From NCBI RefSeq assembly GCF_023498005.1, contig NZ_CP097289.1, forward strand, positions 806,001 through 870,000: a stretch of DNA of 64,000 bases, written 5' to 3'. Made by a program: the position numbers and the translations under genes. Positions 51,384-59,364 of the stretch are shown here, piece by piece. This DNA is from Streptomyces durmitorensis (GTDB lineage: Bacteria > Actinomycetota > Actinomycetes > Streptomycetales > Streptomycetaceae). The first letter of the stretch is position 1. Every line of letters starts with the position of its first letter. The notes beneath the pieces were generated by a model that was given only the letters and a program-made list of their open reading frames with translations, did no database searches and was not told where the DNA came from.

Positions 51384-51866
51384 ATGACCACACATGCGAA
51401 GCAGCCGCGCAAGGCCGTGCCGGCTGTCCCGGGATGGGTGCTGCGGGCCGCCGAGCAGACCGACCTCGAGGCCATGGTCGAGTTGCGCGCGAGGGTGATG
51501 CGCCCGGATCTGGAGCGGCTCGGCCGGTTCGACGAGCATCGGGTGCGCCAGAGACTGCGGGATGCGTTCGCTCCCGGGCACACCTCGGTCGTCGTCGCCG
51601 ACGGCTCCTTCGCGGGCTGCGTCGCCCTGCGCCCGGCCGAGGACGGGCAGTGGCTCGAGCACTTCTACCTCGATCCGGCGCTCCAGGGCCGGGGCCTGGG
51701 TTCGGCCGTGCTGCGCGGGCTGCTCGACCGGACCGATGCCGACGGCGACCTCGTCCGCCTGAACGTCCTCCAGGGCAGCGCGGCCCAACGCCTTTACGAG
51801 CGCCACGGTTTCAGAGTCGAGCACGAGGACCCGGTCGACGTCTTCATGGTGCGAAGGCCGGGCTGA
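51384..51866 (+). CDS. GNAT family N-acetyltransferase
   Basis: The 160-residue protein has the GNAT acetyl-CoA-binding signature LQGRGLGSAVLRGLL near residue 100. The preceding strand is WLEHFYLDPALQG, and the C-terminal strand pair contains QRLYERHGFRVEHEDPVDVFM. It transfers an acetyl group to a small molecule or protein; the acceptor is unknown. It lies 99 bp after the M64 gene, with a probable terminator between. Confidence 0.92.
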   Translation: MTTHAKQPRKAVPAVPGWVLRAAEQTDLEAMVELRARVMRPDLERLGRFDEHRVRQRLRDAFAPGHTSVVVADGSFAGCVALRPAEDGQWLEHFYLDPALQGRGLGSAVLRGLLDRTDADGDLVRLNVLQGSAAQRLYERHGFRVEHEDPVDVFMVRRPG

Positions 51867-51944
51867 CCGGGCGGGTGCGTGTCAGGACTTCTTCGTGGCC
51901 CCACCCCACTTCGGGCGGGAAATTGGCCCGCACTCGCGACCTGT

Positions 51945-51969
51945 AAATGGCCCATGGACCGGACCATTT
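51945..51969. promoter_or_regulatory. inverted repeat upstream of the MFS gene
   Basis: AAATGG (51945-51950) and CCATTT (51964-51969) are inverted repeats about 64 bases before the MFS start, in the expected promoter area. Confidence 0.4.
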
Positions 51970-52032
51970 GGCTGGCTAGCCTCTTCTCATCAGCGAAGAT
52001 ACGGCCCAACGGCCGCCTGGTCAGGGAGCGTT

Positions 52033-53295
52033 GTGCCGATCCAGATCCTGCCGCCGGCCGGAGCGCCACGCGTGCTCGCCGCCGCCCAGCTGAGCAACTC
52101 ACTGGGCGACGGCGCCTACTACGTGACCTCGGCCCTGTACTTCACCCGCGTCGTCGGCCTCTCCCCCACGCAGATCGGGCTCGCGCTCACGGTCACCTGG
52201 GCCATCGGCTCCGTCACGGGCGTGCCGCTGGGCGCGCTCGCCGACCGGAAGGGTCCGCGCGGCACCGCGGTACTGCTCGCCCTGGCCACCAGCGCGTCGG
52301 TCGCCTCCTTCCTTCTCATCCGCTCCTTCGTCCCCTTCCTCCTCGCGGCCTGTCTGTACGCCGTCGCCCAGTGCGGGCTCGCCGCGGCACGGCAGGCGCT
52401 GCTCGCGGGGCTGGTGACGCCCGCGGCACGTACGGGCGTCCTGGCCCATCTCCAGTCGACGCTCAACGCCGGACTCGCCGTCGGTGCCGCGCTCGGCGGC
52501 CTTGCCCTGCACCACGACTCGCGCGGGGCGTATCTGGCGGTCTTCGCGCTGGACGCGGTCAGCTTCCTGCTCTGCGCACTCGTACTGCTCCGGCTGCCCG
52601 CGGTGCCGCGGTCCATGGCTCGCGGGAAGGGGGAGCCGCGCCTCGCGGTGCTCCGCGACCGGCCGTACGCCGTCATCACCGCGCTCATCGCGGTCCTGCT
52701 GCTGCGGATGCCGCTGCTGAGCCTCGCGATTCCGCTGTGGGTGGTGGACCGGACGGACGCGCCGAGCTGGCTGGTCTCGGCGCTCTTCGTCCTCAACACC
52801 CTTGCGGTGATGGCCTTCCAGGTCCGCATGGCGCGTGATGTCGGCGGACCGCGCACGGCCACGCGTGCGGTGCGGCACTCCGGTCTCATCATGCTCGCCT
52901 CGTGCGCCGTCTTCGCCTTGTCCGCCGCGGGGCTTCCGGTGTGGGCGACGGTGGCTGTCCTGGTGGCGGGGGCGCTGCTCCAGGTCATCGCGGAGATGCA
53001 GCAGTCCGCCGGCTCCTGGCAGATCAGCTTCGACCTGGCGCCCGAGCACCAAGTGGGCCAGTACCAGGGCTTCTTCGGCACCGGAGTCCCCGTCGCCCGC
53101 ACCCTCGGCCCGCTCCTGCTCACCTCGCTCCTGGTGGTGTGGGGCGTGCCCGGCTGGCTGCTCCTCGGCGGGATCTTCCTCGCGGCGGGCCTTGCGATGG
53201 GGCCCGCGGTGCGGTGGGCGGAGCGCTCACGGACGGGCGCGGAGGCGGGGGTCCCGATCACAGGGCCACCGGATCGAGCGTCAACGCAGGGTTGA
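52033..53295 (+). CDS. MFS transporter
   Basis: The 420-residue protein has 12 predicted membrane segments and the MFS loop 2-3 motif GALADRKGPRG near residue 70. The repeat half begins after a central loop at about 205. It resembles drug-efflux members of the DHA1/MFS_3 type. GTG 52033 is chosen for GGGAG close upstream; the longer frame to 51895 covers the operator region. The stop codon overlaps the first operator of the following Clp_N gene. Confidence 0.9.
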   Translation: MPIQILPPAGAPRVLAAAQLSNSLGDGAYYVTSALYFTRVVGLSPTQIGLALTVTWAIGSVTGVPLGALADRKGPRGTAVLLALATSASVASFLLIRSFVPFLLAACLYAVAQCGLAAARQALLAGLVTPAARTGVLAHLQSTLNAGLAVGAALGGLALHHDSRGAYLAVFALDAVSFLLCALVLLRLPAVPRSMARGKGEPRLAVLRDRPYAVITALIAVLLLRMPLLSLAIPLWVVDRTDAPSWLVSALFVLNTLAVMAFQVRMARDVGGPRTATRAVRHSGLIMLASCAVFALSAAGLPVWATVAVLVAGALLQVIAEMQQSAGSWQISFDLAPEHQVGQYQGFFGTGVPVARTLGPLLLTSLLVVWGVPGWLLLGGIFLAAGLAMGPAVRWAERSRTGAEAGVPITGPPDRASTQG

Positions 53296-53325
53296 CGCCC
53301 GCTCCACTGTCAACCTACCGTTGAC
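53280..53325. promoter_or_regulatory. two tandem perfect operators GTCAAC-N5-GTTGAC
   Basis: Operator 1 is 53280-53296 and operator 2 is 53309-53325, both with perfect 6-bp arms and 5-base spacers, centres 29 bp apart. A promoter TTGACG (53292-53297)-N18-TACCGT (53316-53321) runs through both, and the ATG at 53328 is 6 bases after the -10 box. Binding of one dimeric repressor to both sites would block it fully. Confidence 0.75.
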
Positions 53326-53327
53326 AC

Positions 53328-54068
53328 ATGACGCAGCCCGCTCAGCCCACACAGCCCGTCCGTCTCGACGATCTGATCCAGGCCATCAAGAAGGCCCACC
53401 CCGAAGCCCTCGACCAGCTCTCCGACGCCGTGATCGCCGCCGATCACCTCGGCGACATCGCCGACCACTTGATCGGCCACTTCGTGGACCAGGCGCGCCG
53501 CTCGGGCGCCTCCTGGACGGACATCGGCAAGAGCATGGGGGTCACCCGGCAGGCGGCCCAGAAGCGGTTCGTGGCCAAGGACCCCGGCGAGATGTCGGAC
53601 CTCGACCCCCGGCAGGGCTTCAGCCGGTTCACCCTCCGGGCGAAGAACGTGGTCATGGCCTCGCAGGAGGAGGCCCGCGCGGCGGGCAACGACGAGATCG
53701 GCCCCGGCCATCTGACGCTCGCCCTCCTGACCGAGCCGGACGCGCTCGCCGCGAAGGCCCTTGTCGCGCAGGGGAGTTCGCTCGACGCGATCCGCGAGCG
53801 CGTCACCGAGGCGCTGCCGCCCGCGGTCGGCGAGGTGCCCGACCTGATCCCGTACGACGCCGGGGCGAAGAAGGTCCTCGAGCTCACCTACCGGGAGGCG
53901 CTGCGGCTCGGTCACAACTACATCGGGACCGAGCACATCCTGCTCTCCCTCCTGGAGGCGGAGGGCGGCACGGGCACGCTCGCCGGGCTCGGCGTCGACA
54001 AGGCGGCCGCCGAAGCGAACATCACCGAGGCACTGGAGGCGGTCCGCGCCTCCCTCAACGAGGGGTGA
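53328..54068 (+). CDS. Clp_N-domain protein with N-terminal HTH, probable regulator
   Basis: The 246-residue protein has an N-terminal HTH-like part (about 50-85: GASWTDIGKSMGVTRQAAQKRF). Two Clp N-domain repeats follow (about 95-160 and 170-240, with IGPGHLTLALL and NYIGTEHILLSLL). Clp_N repeats bind substrates or adaptors of ClpC-type unfoldases; the AAA+ modules are absent. The combination suggests a regulator whose stability or activity depends on Clp. It has no SD and is probably translated from a leaderless mRNA. Tandem operators abut the start. The 3' end overlaps the 2OG oxygenase gene by 14 bp. Confidence 0.88.
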   Translation: MTQPAQPTQPVRLDDLIQAIKKAHPEALDQLSDAVIAADHLGDIADHLIGHFVDQARRSGASWTDIGKSMGVTRQAAQKRFVAKDPGEMSDLDPRQGFSRFTLRAKNVVMASQEEARAAGNDEIGPGHLTLALLTEPDALAAKALVAQGSSLDAIRERVTEALPPAVGEVPDLIPYDAGAKKVLELTYREALRLGHNYIGTEHILLSLLEAEGGTGTLAGLGVDKAAAEANITEALEAVRASLNEG

Positions 54069-55146
54069 CGGAGCCAGAGTCGGCCGCGGGATCACCCTTC
54101 CCCGCCTCCCGCCCCGCGGCCGCGCGCACCCGCGCCGCCTCCCGGACGGCCGCCGCGTTCGCCTTGCCCTGCCGGGACCCCGCGAGCTTCGCCCTGATGT
54201 GGTCGCGCACGAGGATCGGTTCATAGGCGAGTTCGTCGGCCGCGTCGAGGTGGCTCGGCAGCGTGGAGATGACCGCGTCGACGTTCCCGTCGTGGAAGTA
54301 CGCGGCGGACCGGCGCCGGACGATGCCGCCGTCCACGATCGGCGGCTTGACGCGGTGCAGGGTGGACATCCAGCGGTCGTTGGTGAGCCGGGCGGTGAGG
54401 TCGCCGAGGTTGACCAGGAGCGCGCCGTCGACAGGCGCCACGTCGTGCCAGGCTCCGTCGGTGCCGAGCACCTGCAGCCCGGCGACCTGGTCCGCCCACA
54501 ACACCGTGACCAGACCGAAGTCGGTGTGCTCCCCCATCCCCGTCAGGTCACCGTCCAGGGTCACGGTTCCTTCCGGCAGGGCGTAGTGGTTCATGCGCAG
54601 TACGTCGATGGAGTGGTCGGTCAGCGACTCGAAGAAGTCGGCGGGCTGCCCCAGGGCGTCCGCGAAGATGCGGGTCAGGGTGCGTGCCACTTGGCCCGCC
54701 CGGGTGAAGTAGCCGAGCACGGCCGCTTCGAAGCCGTCGACCTGCGCGGGCCAGACGTTGAGACCGTAGTCGTCCTCGGACAGGTCGAGTCCGGGGAACG
54801 AGCGGGCTTCGGTGCCGATGTTGAACGCCTCGAAGAAGTCGTTCATACGGGCGGCGGACTCCACGCCGAGGCTCAGACTGAGGGATTCACTCCTGGGCGG
54901 GCTGTAGCCGCGGTTCGCCCCGGTGACGCGGTAGCTCTTCTTCGTCTCCAGGGGCAGTCCGAAGAAGCCGTCCACGGCAGCGGCCAGATCGTCCAGCGTC
55001 ACCTCGGGAATGCCGTGTCCGAGGATCTGGACGAAGCCGACTTCTGAGCAGGCTTCGTCCATCTCGCGGGCCACACGGGCGCGTTCGCCCGCCGTGCCGC
55101 CGGCGACGTACGGCGTGATGTCGATGACGGGAACCTGGAAGGGCAC
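54055..55146 (-). CDS. 2-oxoglutarate-Fe(II) oxygenase, isopenicillin-N-synthase-like family
   Basis: The 363 residues match the DIOX_N/2OG-FeII_Oxy family: N-terminal VPVIDITPY, an FVQILGHGIP block, iron ligands His and Asp in GEHTDFGLVTVL, a distal His in TLHRVKPP, and an Arg-x-Ser substitute in RRRSAAYFHDGN. It hydroxylates or desaturates a small molecule in the cytosol. GTG 55146 is chosen for AGGAG 7 bases upstream. The C-terminus is a charged Ala/Arg-rich tail that overlaps the convergent gene by 14 bp. Confidence 0.92.
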   Translation of the reverse strand: MPFQVPVIDITPYVAGGTAGERARVAREMDEACSEVGFVQILGHGIPEVTLDDLAAAVDGFFGLPLETKKSYRVTGANRGYSPPRSESLSLSLGVESAARMNDFFEAFNIGTEARSFPGLDLSEDDYGLNVWPAQVDGFEAAVLGYFTRAGQVARTLTRIFADALGQPADFFESLTDHSIDVLRMNHYALPEGTVTLDGDLTGMGEHTDFGLVTVLWADQVAGLQVLGTDGAWHDVAPVDGALLVNLGDLTARLTNDRWMSTLHRVKPPIVDGGIVRRRSAAYFHDGNVDAVISTLPSHLDAADELAYEPILVRDHIRAKLAGSRQGKANAAAVREAARVRAAAGREAGKGDPAADSGSVTPR

Positions 55147-55196
55147 GGGCGACTCCTGGCGTGAGCGAGGGCTACGCAAGATTCCCTATCACGATT

Positions 55197-56162
55197 TCAC
55201 TGCCCGGTTTCAGACGGCACGTCAGCGGTCGGCACGTCAGCGGAGTCGATGTCCGCCTCCAGCCTCCGCAGCCGTTCCGCGTCGCAGACGCGCGGGCAGG
55301 TGCCGCATGCCTCGGCGGGGCGGATCGTGTAATAGAGGCAGCAGCCGAGACGGGTGCGGGTCGGATGCCGTTCGCCGTCACGGGTCGTCAGGTGGCGGAA
55401 GGCGGCGCCACCGGGGAAGGGTTCGATGGGGCCCGGGAGCAGGGCGTCCACGGCGCGCAGCGCCCCGTCCTCCTGGCCGAGCATGCGGCCCAGGTACCAG
55501 ATCCCGGAGATGAGATCGTCCCCGGCCATGCCCCACAACGCCCGCTGCCCTCGCCGCAGTTGGGGTCCGATCGCCGTGAGCAGCGGGCGCATGTGCGCGA
55601 CGACCGCGGCGCGGAGTTCGGTGCGCAGCGACTCCTCGTCGGGCAGGACGAGCGCTCCGGGAAGCCCGGCCGCCGGGTCGTCCGGGAGGCAGGCGAAGGA
55701 GCCGGGGACGATCTCGAAGGCGCCGGTCTCCAGATGGGCACGGATGTCCTGCGGGCGGATCCGCGGCACACGCCGATCCAGGTACCAGGCGCCGCTCATC
55801 AGGAGGGAGACCGACCAGAGGTAGCCGTGCAGCGCGCGGGACGCGGCGACATCCGGGCGCGGGGTGTGATCGTGACCGGCGCGGATGCGTGCGGCCTCCG
55901 CCCCGACGAAGGCTTGCAGTGCGTCTTGACGTGTCGTCAGTTCGGCGCCGGTGAGCCACCCTTGACCCACGGTCGAGCCAGGTTGCGCCACCGTGACGGC
56001 GAGCGTCCCGCAGTGCGCGGCGAGCCGCTGATAGGTCGTGGCGAGCAGGGCGGCGGGGCTCAGGGCGGTGGCGGTCGACGCCAGGTCCGGGGCCACGGTC
56101 AGCGGCACGCGTAACTCCTTGAAAGGCAGGTCCATCGGTCGTTCGGCGGCGAACCCGTCCAC
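55197..56162 (-). CDS. FhuF-like (2Fe-2S) ferric-siderophore reductase
   Basis: The 321-residue protein ends with the FhuF cysteine pattern C-C-x10-C-x2-C (Cys274, 275, 286, 289), which holds a [2Fe-2S] cluster, and the N-terminal part is of IucA/FhuF type. It should reduce and release iron from imported siderophores in the cytosol. The GTG at 56162 lies 7 bases from an iron box and about where transcription should start, so the mRNA may be leaderless. ATG 56135 is the alternative. It is divergent from the siderophore permease operon. Confidence 0.9.
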   Translation of the reverse strand: MDGFAAERPMDLPFKELRVPLTVAPDLASTATALSPAALLATTYQRLAAHCGTLAVTVAQPGSTVGQGWLTGAELTTRQDALQAFVGAEAARIRAGHDHTPRPDVAASRALHGYLWSVSLLMSGAWYLDRRVPRIRPQDIRAHLETGAFEIVPGSFACLPDDPAAGLPGALVLPDEESLRTELRAAVVAHMRPLLTAIGPQLRRGQRALWGMAGDDLISGIWYLGRMLGQEDGALRAVDALLPGPIEPFPGGAAFRHLTTRDGERHPTRTRLGCCLYYTIRPAEACGTCPRVCDAERLRRLEADIDSADVPTADVPSETGQ

Positions 56163-56168
56163 CGCGAA

Positions 56169-56187
56169 CTAGGTAAGGCTTACCTTA
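56169..56187 (-). promoter_or_regulatory. iron box (DmdR/IdeR-like) of the FhuF-like gene
   Basis: The 19-mer matches the actinobacterial iron-box consensus TTAGGTTAGGCTAACCTAA at 15 positions and contains a perfect AGGTAAG-G-CTTACCT palindrome. It covers the -10 region (TACCTA, with TTGAAG 17 bases upstream) on the minus strand. Confidence 0.8.
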
Positions 56188-56297
56188 TTTCTCTTCAACT
56201 TGCCTCATCGGGAGCGGCGCGCCGCGCACCCCGTCGTACCGAGTGACCCACGAGTGATCCATGAGTGATCCACGAGTGAGCCGACCCTCACAGCGAG

Positions 56298-56326
56298 TTG
56301 ACATCGTTAGGTATACCTAACCTAAA
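56298..56326 (+). promoter_or_regulatory. promoter of the siderophore permease operon
   Basis: TTGACA (56298-56303) is a perfect -35 box; a CCTAAA-type -10 (56321-56326) follows after 17 bases. Transcription would start within a few bases of the GTG at 56337. Confidence 0.55.
56307..56325 (+). promoter_or_regulatory. iron box of the siderophore permease operon
   Basis: The 19-mer matches the iron-box consensus at 15 positions, with the perfect palindrome TTAGGT-AT-ACCTAA inside it. It fills the space between the -35 and -10 boxes, so iron-loaded DmdR/IdeR would block the promoter. Confidence 0.8.
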
Positions 56327-56336
56327 CTCTCACCCC

Positions 56337-57356
56337 GTGTCCAAGATCGCTCGGGCCGTCCCGCCAGGCAGCCTCGTCACGCGGCGGATCCCTCTGCTTC
56401 TCGCCGGATTCGGTGCGTTGGTGCTGTGCGCCGCCCTGAGCCTGGCCCTGGGATCACGCCCCGTACCGCTCTCCACCGTGGCCGAAGCGCTCTTCGGCGA
56501 CGCCCACGGGCGGGACGCGATCGTCGTCACCGGACTGCGCCTTCCGCGCACCGTCGTCGCACTCGCCGTCGGTGCCGCCCTCGGCGTGGCCGGAGCCGTC
56601 GCCCAGGGGATCACCCGCAACCCGCTCGCATCGCCGACCACGCTCGGCATCAACGCGGGCGCCGGTTTCGCGGTCGTCGTCGCGATCTACGCCCTGCATC
56701 TCACGCGGCCCGTCGAGTACTTGTGGTTCGCCTTCTTCGGGGCCGCGGCGGCCGGGATGCTGGCCCTGATGCTGGCCCGGCGCGCGGGCGACCTCGATCC
56801 GGTGCGCCTCGCGCTCGGCGGTGTCGTGCTCCAGATGGTGCTCCTCTCCTGGACCCAGGCCGTGATGCTGGCCGGCGAACGCACTCTGGACGAGGCCCGC
56901 TTCTGGCTGGCCGGATCGCTGTCCGGGCGCACCTTCGACGTGCTCTGGCCGGTCCTGCCCACCCTCGTCATCGGCCTGGTGCTCGCCCTCGCGATCTCGC
57001 CCGCCCTCAACGCCCTTGCGCTGGGGGACGATTCGGCGCAGGCGCTCGGTGTGCCGGTGGCCAGGATCCGCGTTGTCGGCGGCATCGCGGTCGTATTGCT
57101 GGCGGGCTCGGCGGTGGCGGTCGCCGGGCCCGTCGCGTTCATCGGGCTCGCGGCCCCGCACCTGGTGCGGCTCGCGGTCGGCTCCGACCACCGGCTGCTC
57201 GTGCCGGGCTGTCTGATCGCCGGGCCCCTGCTGCTCCTGGCCGCCGATGTCCTCGGCCGCGTGGTCGCACGCCCCTCCGAGCTGGAGGTCGGCATCGTCA
57301 GCGCCTTCCTCGGCGCGCCGCTCCTCGCGGTCCTGGCCCGGAAGGTGGCGCGATGA
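56337..57356 (+). CDS. iron-siderophore ABC transporter permease (FecCD family), subunit 1
   Basis: The 339-residue protein has about ten membrane segments and the FecCD/BtuC pattern: GLRLPRTVVALAVGAALGVAGAVAQGITRNPLASPTTLG and AGPVAFIGLAAPHLVRLAVG. It forms half of the channel for ferric siderophores. GTG 56337 is used because the promoter and iron box end just upstream; the transcript is probably leaderless. Its stop overlaps the second permease start as ATGA. Confidence 0.93.
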   Translation: MSKIARAVPPGSLVTRRIPLLLAGFGALVLCAALSLALGSRPVPLSTVAEALFGDAHGRDAIVVTGLRLPRTVVALAVGAALGVAGAVAQGITRNPLASPTTLGINAGAGFAVVVAIYALHLTRPVEYLWFAFFGAAAAGMLALMLARRAGDLDPVRLALGGVVLQMVLLSWTQAVMLAGERTLDEARFWLAGSLSGRTFDVLWPVLPTLVIGLVLALAISPALNALALGDDSAQALGVPVARIRVVGGIAVVLLAGSAVAVAGPVAFIGLAAPHLVRLAVGSDHRLLVPGCLIAGPLLLLAADVLGRVVARPSELEVGIVSAFLGAPLLAVLARKVAR

Positions 57357-58408
57357 CCGTCTTCGCCGTACGTGAGGTCAAGGCCGCGCCCACCAGCGCG
57401 CGGGTGCGGCAGCGGCGCCGCCTCGCCCTGCTCGCCTGCGTCGGCCTCGCCGCCCTCTTCGCACTCGTCACGCTCGCCCTGACCACGGGTCAGATGCCGC
57501 TGCCCGCCTCGGTCGCGCTGCGCGGCCTGGTCGGGCTCGGCGACCCGGCGGACGTACTGGTGGTGCAGGACTTCCGGGCGCCCCGGGTGATCGCCGCGGT
57601 CGTGGCCGGGGTCGGGCTCGGGGTCGCGGGCTCGCTGTTGCAGCGGGTGTTCCGCAATCCCCTGGCATCGCCGGACGTGATGGGCGTGACGGGCGGCGCC
57701 TCCTTCGGGGCCGTCGTACTGCTCGCCACCGGGGCGTCCCAGACGCTGATCCCGGCGGCCGCGCTGGGCGGCGGCCTCCTGGCCGCGCTGCTGCTCGGGG
57801 TGTTCGGCTGGCGCTCGGGGCTGACCGTCACCCGGCTCGTGCTCGTCGGCCTCGCCGTCCAGGCGGGTCTTGCCGCCGCGGTGAACCTCATGGTCGTACG
57901 CTTCCCCGCCGAACTCGCGGGCTCCGCACTCCAGTGGACCACCGGATCTCTCTACGGACGGACGTGGACCGAGGTGTGGGCCGCCGGAGGCGCGGTGGCG
58001 CTCGCGCTCGTGGCCGCGTTCTCGCTCCAGCGGCGGCTCGCCGTACTGGACCTGGGCGACGAGTCGGCGGGCGGGCTCGGCCTGAACCCGTCGGCCGCGC
58101 GGCTCCAACTCCTGCTCACCGCGATCGTGTTGGCCTCGCTCGCCGCCGCGCTCACCGGACCCGTCGCGTTCGTGGCGCTCGCCGTGCCGCACCTGGTGCG
58201 GTTCGTGGCCGGTCCGCCGACTCCGGGGACGCTGGCGCTGACCGGTCTGGCGGGGGCGGTGCTGCTGCTCGCCTCCGACCTGGTGGTGCAGCACCTGCTT
58301 CCGGTGTCGGGCCTGCCCGTCGGGGTGGTCACCGCGACGCTCGGCGCCCCCTGGCTCCTTGTGCTGATGATCCGACAGAGCAGGCCCGTCAACCGGAGTG
58401 CCGCATGA
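57353..58408 (+). CDS. iron-siderophore ABC transporter permease (FecCD family), subunit 2
   Basis: The 351 residues repeat the same fold: FRAPRVIAAVVAGVGLGVAGSLLQRVFRNPLASPDVMGVTGG and TGPVAFVALAVPHLVRFVAG are the counterpart motifs. It pairs with subunit 1 to form the translocation pore. ATG 57353 overlaps the upstream stop (ATGA), and its own stop overlaps the ATPase start in the same way, so the three genes are tightly coupled. Confidence 0.93.
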   Translation: MTVFAVREVKAAPTSARVRQRRRLALLACVGLAALFALVTLALTTGQMPLPASVALRGLVGLGDPADVLVVQDFRAPRVIAAVVAGVGLGVAGSLLQRVFRNPLASPDVMGVTGGASFGAVVLLATGASQTLIPAAALGGGLLAALLLGVFGWRSGLTVTRLVLVGLAVQAGLAAAVNLMVVRFPAELAGSALQWTTGSLYGRTWTEVWAAGGAVALALVAAFSLQRRLAVLDLGDESAGGLGLNPSAARLQLLLTAIVLASLAAALTGPVAFVALAVPHLVRFVAGPPTPGTLALTGLAGAVLLLASDLVVQHLLPVSGLPVGVVTATLGAPWLLVLMIRQSRPVNRSAA

Positions 58409-59271
58409 GCCCCACGCCGACGTCCACACCGACATCCACGCCGACGCCCCCCGCCAATCAACTCTCCACGCACGGACTCGATCTGCGGTACGGCGACAAG
58501 GTCGTGGTCGGCGGCCTCGACGTGACGCTGCCCGGCGGCGCCGTCACCGCCATCGTCGGCCCCAACGCCTGCGGCAAGTCCACGCTGCTGCGCGGCCTGA
58601 CGCGGCTGCTCGCGCCCGCCGGCGGCAGTGTCGCCCTGGACGGCGCGGACATCCACCGGATGTCGGCGCGTGCCCTCGCCCGGCGGATGGGCCTCCTGCC
58701 GCAGCAGCCGGTGACGCCCGATGCCATCACCGTCGAAGCCCTCGTACGCCTGGGCCGCTACCCCCACCAGAGCTTCCTCAGCCCCTGGTCCGAGGCCGAC
58801 CAGGCAGCGGTGGACGAGGCCCTGGAGCGCACCGGCACCAAGGAGCTGCGTGACCGGTCCGTGGACCGGCTCTCCGGCGGCCAGCGTCAGCGCGCCTGGA
58901 TCGCCCTCGCGCTCGCCCAGGACACCGAGCTGCTGCTCCTGGACGAGCCGACCACCTTTCTGGACCTGCGGCACCAGCTCGACGTACTCGACCTGGTCGC
59001 CGATCTGCACACCGAGGCGGACCGCACCGTGGTGATGGTGCTGCACGACCTCGGGCAGGCCGCCCGGTACGCCGACCACCTGGTCGTACTCAAGGACGGG
59101 CGGCTCGCGGCGGCCGGGGCGCCCGCCGACATACTCGACGCGGACCTCGTCAAAGACGTCTTCGACGTCGACTGCCGGGTCATCCCCGACCCGGAGACCG
59201 GCACCCCACTGGTCGTGCCGAAGGGCAGAACCGCCCGCCGCGCCACGGGCGATCCGGCAGTCCCCGCCTGA
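58405..59271 (+). CDS. iron-siderophore ABC transporter ATP-binding protein (FecE/FhuC-like)
   Basis: The 288-residue ATPase has Walker A GPNACGKSTLLRG, signature LSGGQRQRAWIALALAQ, Walker B LLLLDEPTTFLD and switch His in VLHDLGQAARYADH. All are typical of the FhuC/FecE group. The N-terminus carries a short Thr-Pro-Ser repeat (PTSTPTSTPTPP) that is probably disordered. It powers uptake through the two permeases, with which it is translationally coupled. Confidence 0.94.
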   Translation: MSPTPTSTPTSTPTPPANQLSTHGLDLRYGDKVVVGGLDVTLPGGAVTAIVGPNACGKSTLLRGLTRLLAPAGGSVALDGADIHRMSARALARRMGLLPQQPVTPDAITVEALVRLGRYPHQSFLSPWSEADQAAVDEALERTGTKELRDRSVDRLSGGQRQRAWIALALAQDTELLLLDEPTTFLDLRHQLDVLDLVADLHTEADRTVVMVLHDLGQAARYADHLVVLKDGRLAAAGAPADILDADLVKDVFDVDCRVIPDPETGTPLVVPKGRTARRATGDPAVPA

Positions 59272-59364
59272 TCGTCGTCCCGTGTGTTCCGTCAAACCCG
59301 GGGCACTCCTCTCCACCCCGTCCCACCGTCCCAACCTCCGCTCACAGCAAGGGATCCAGGCCTC

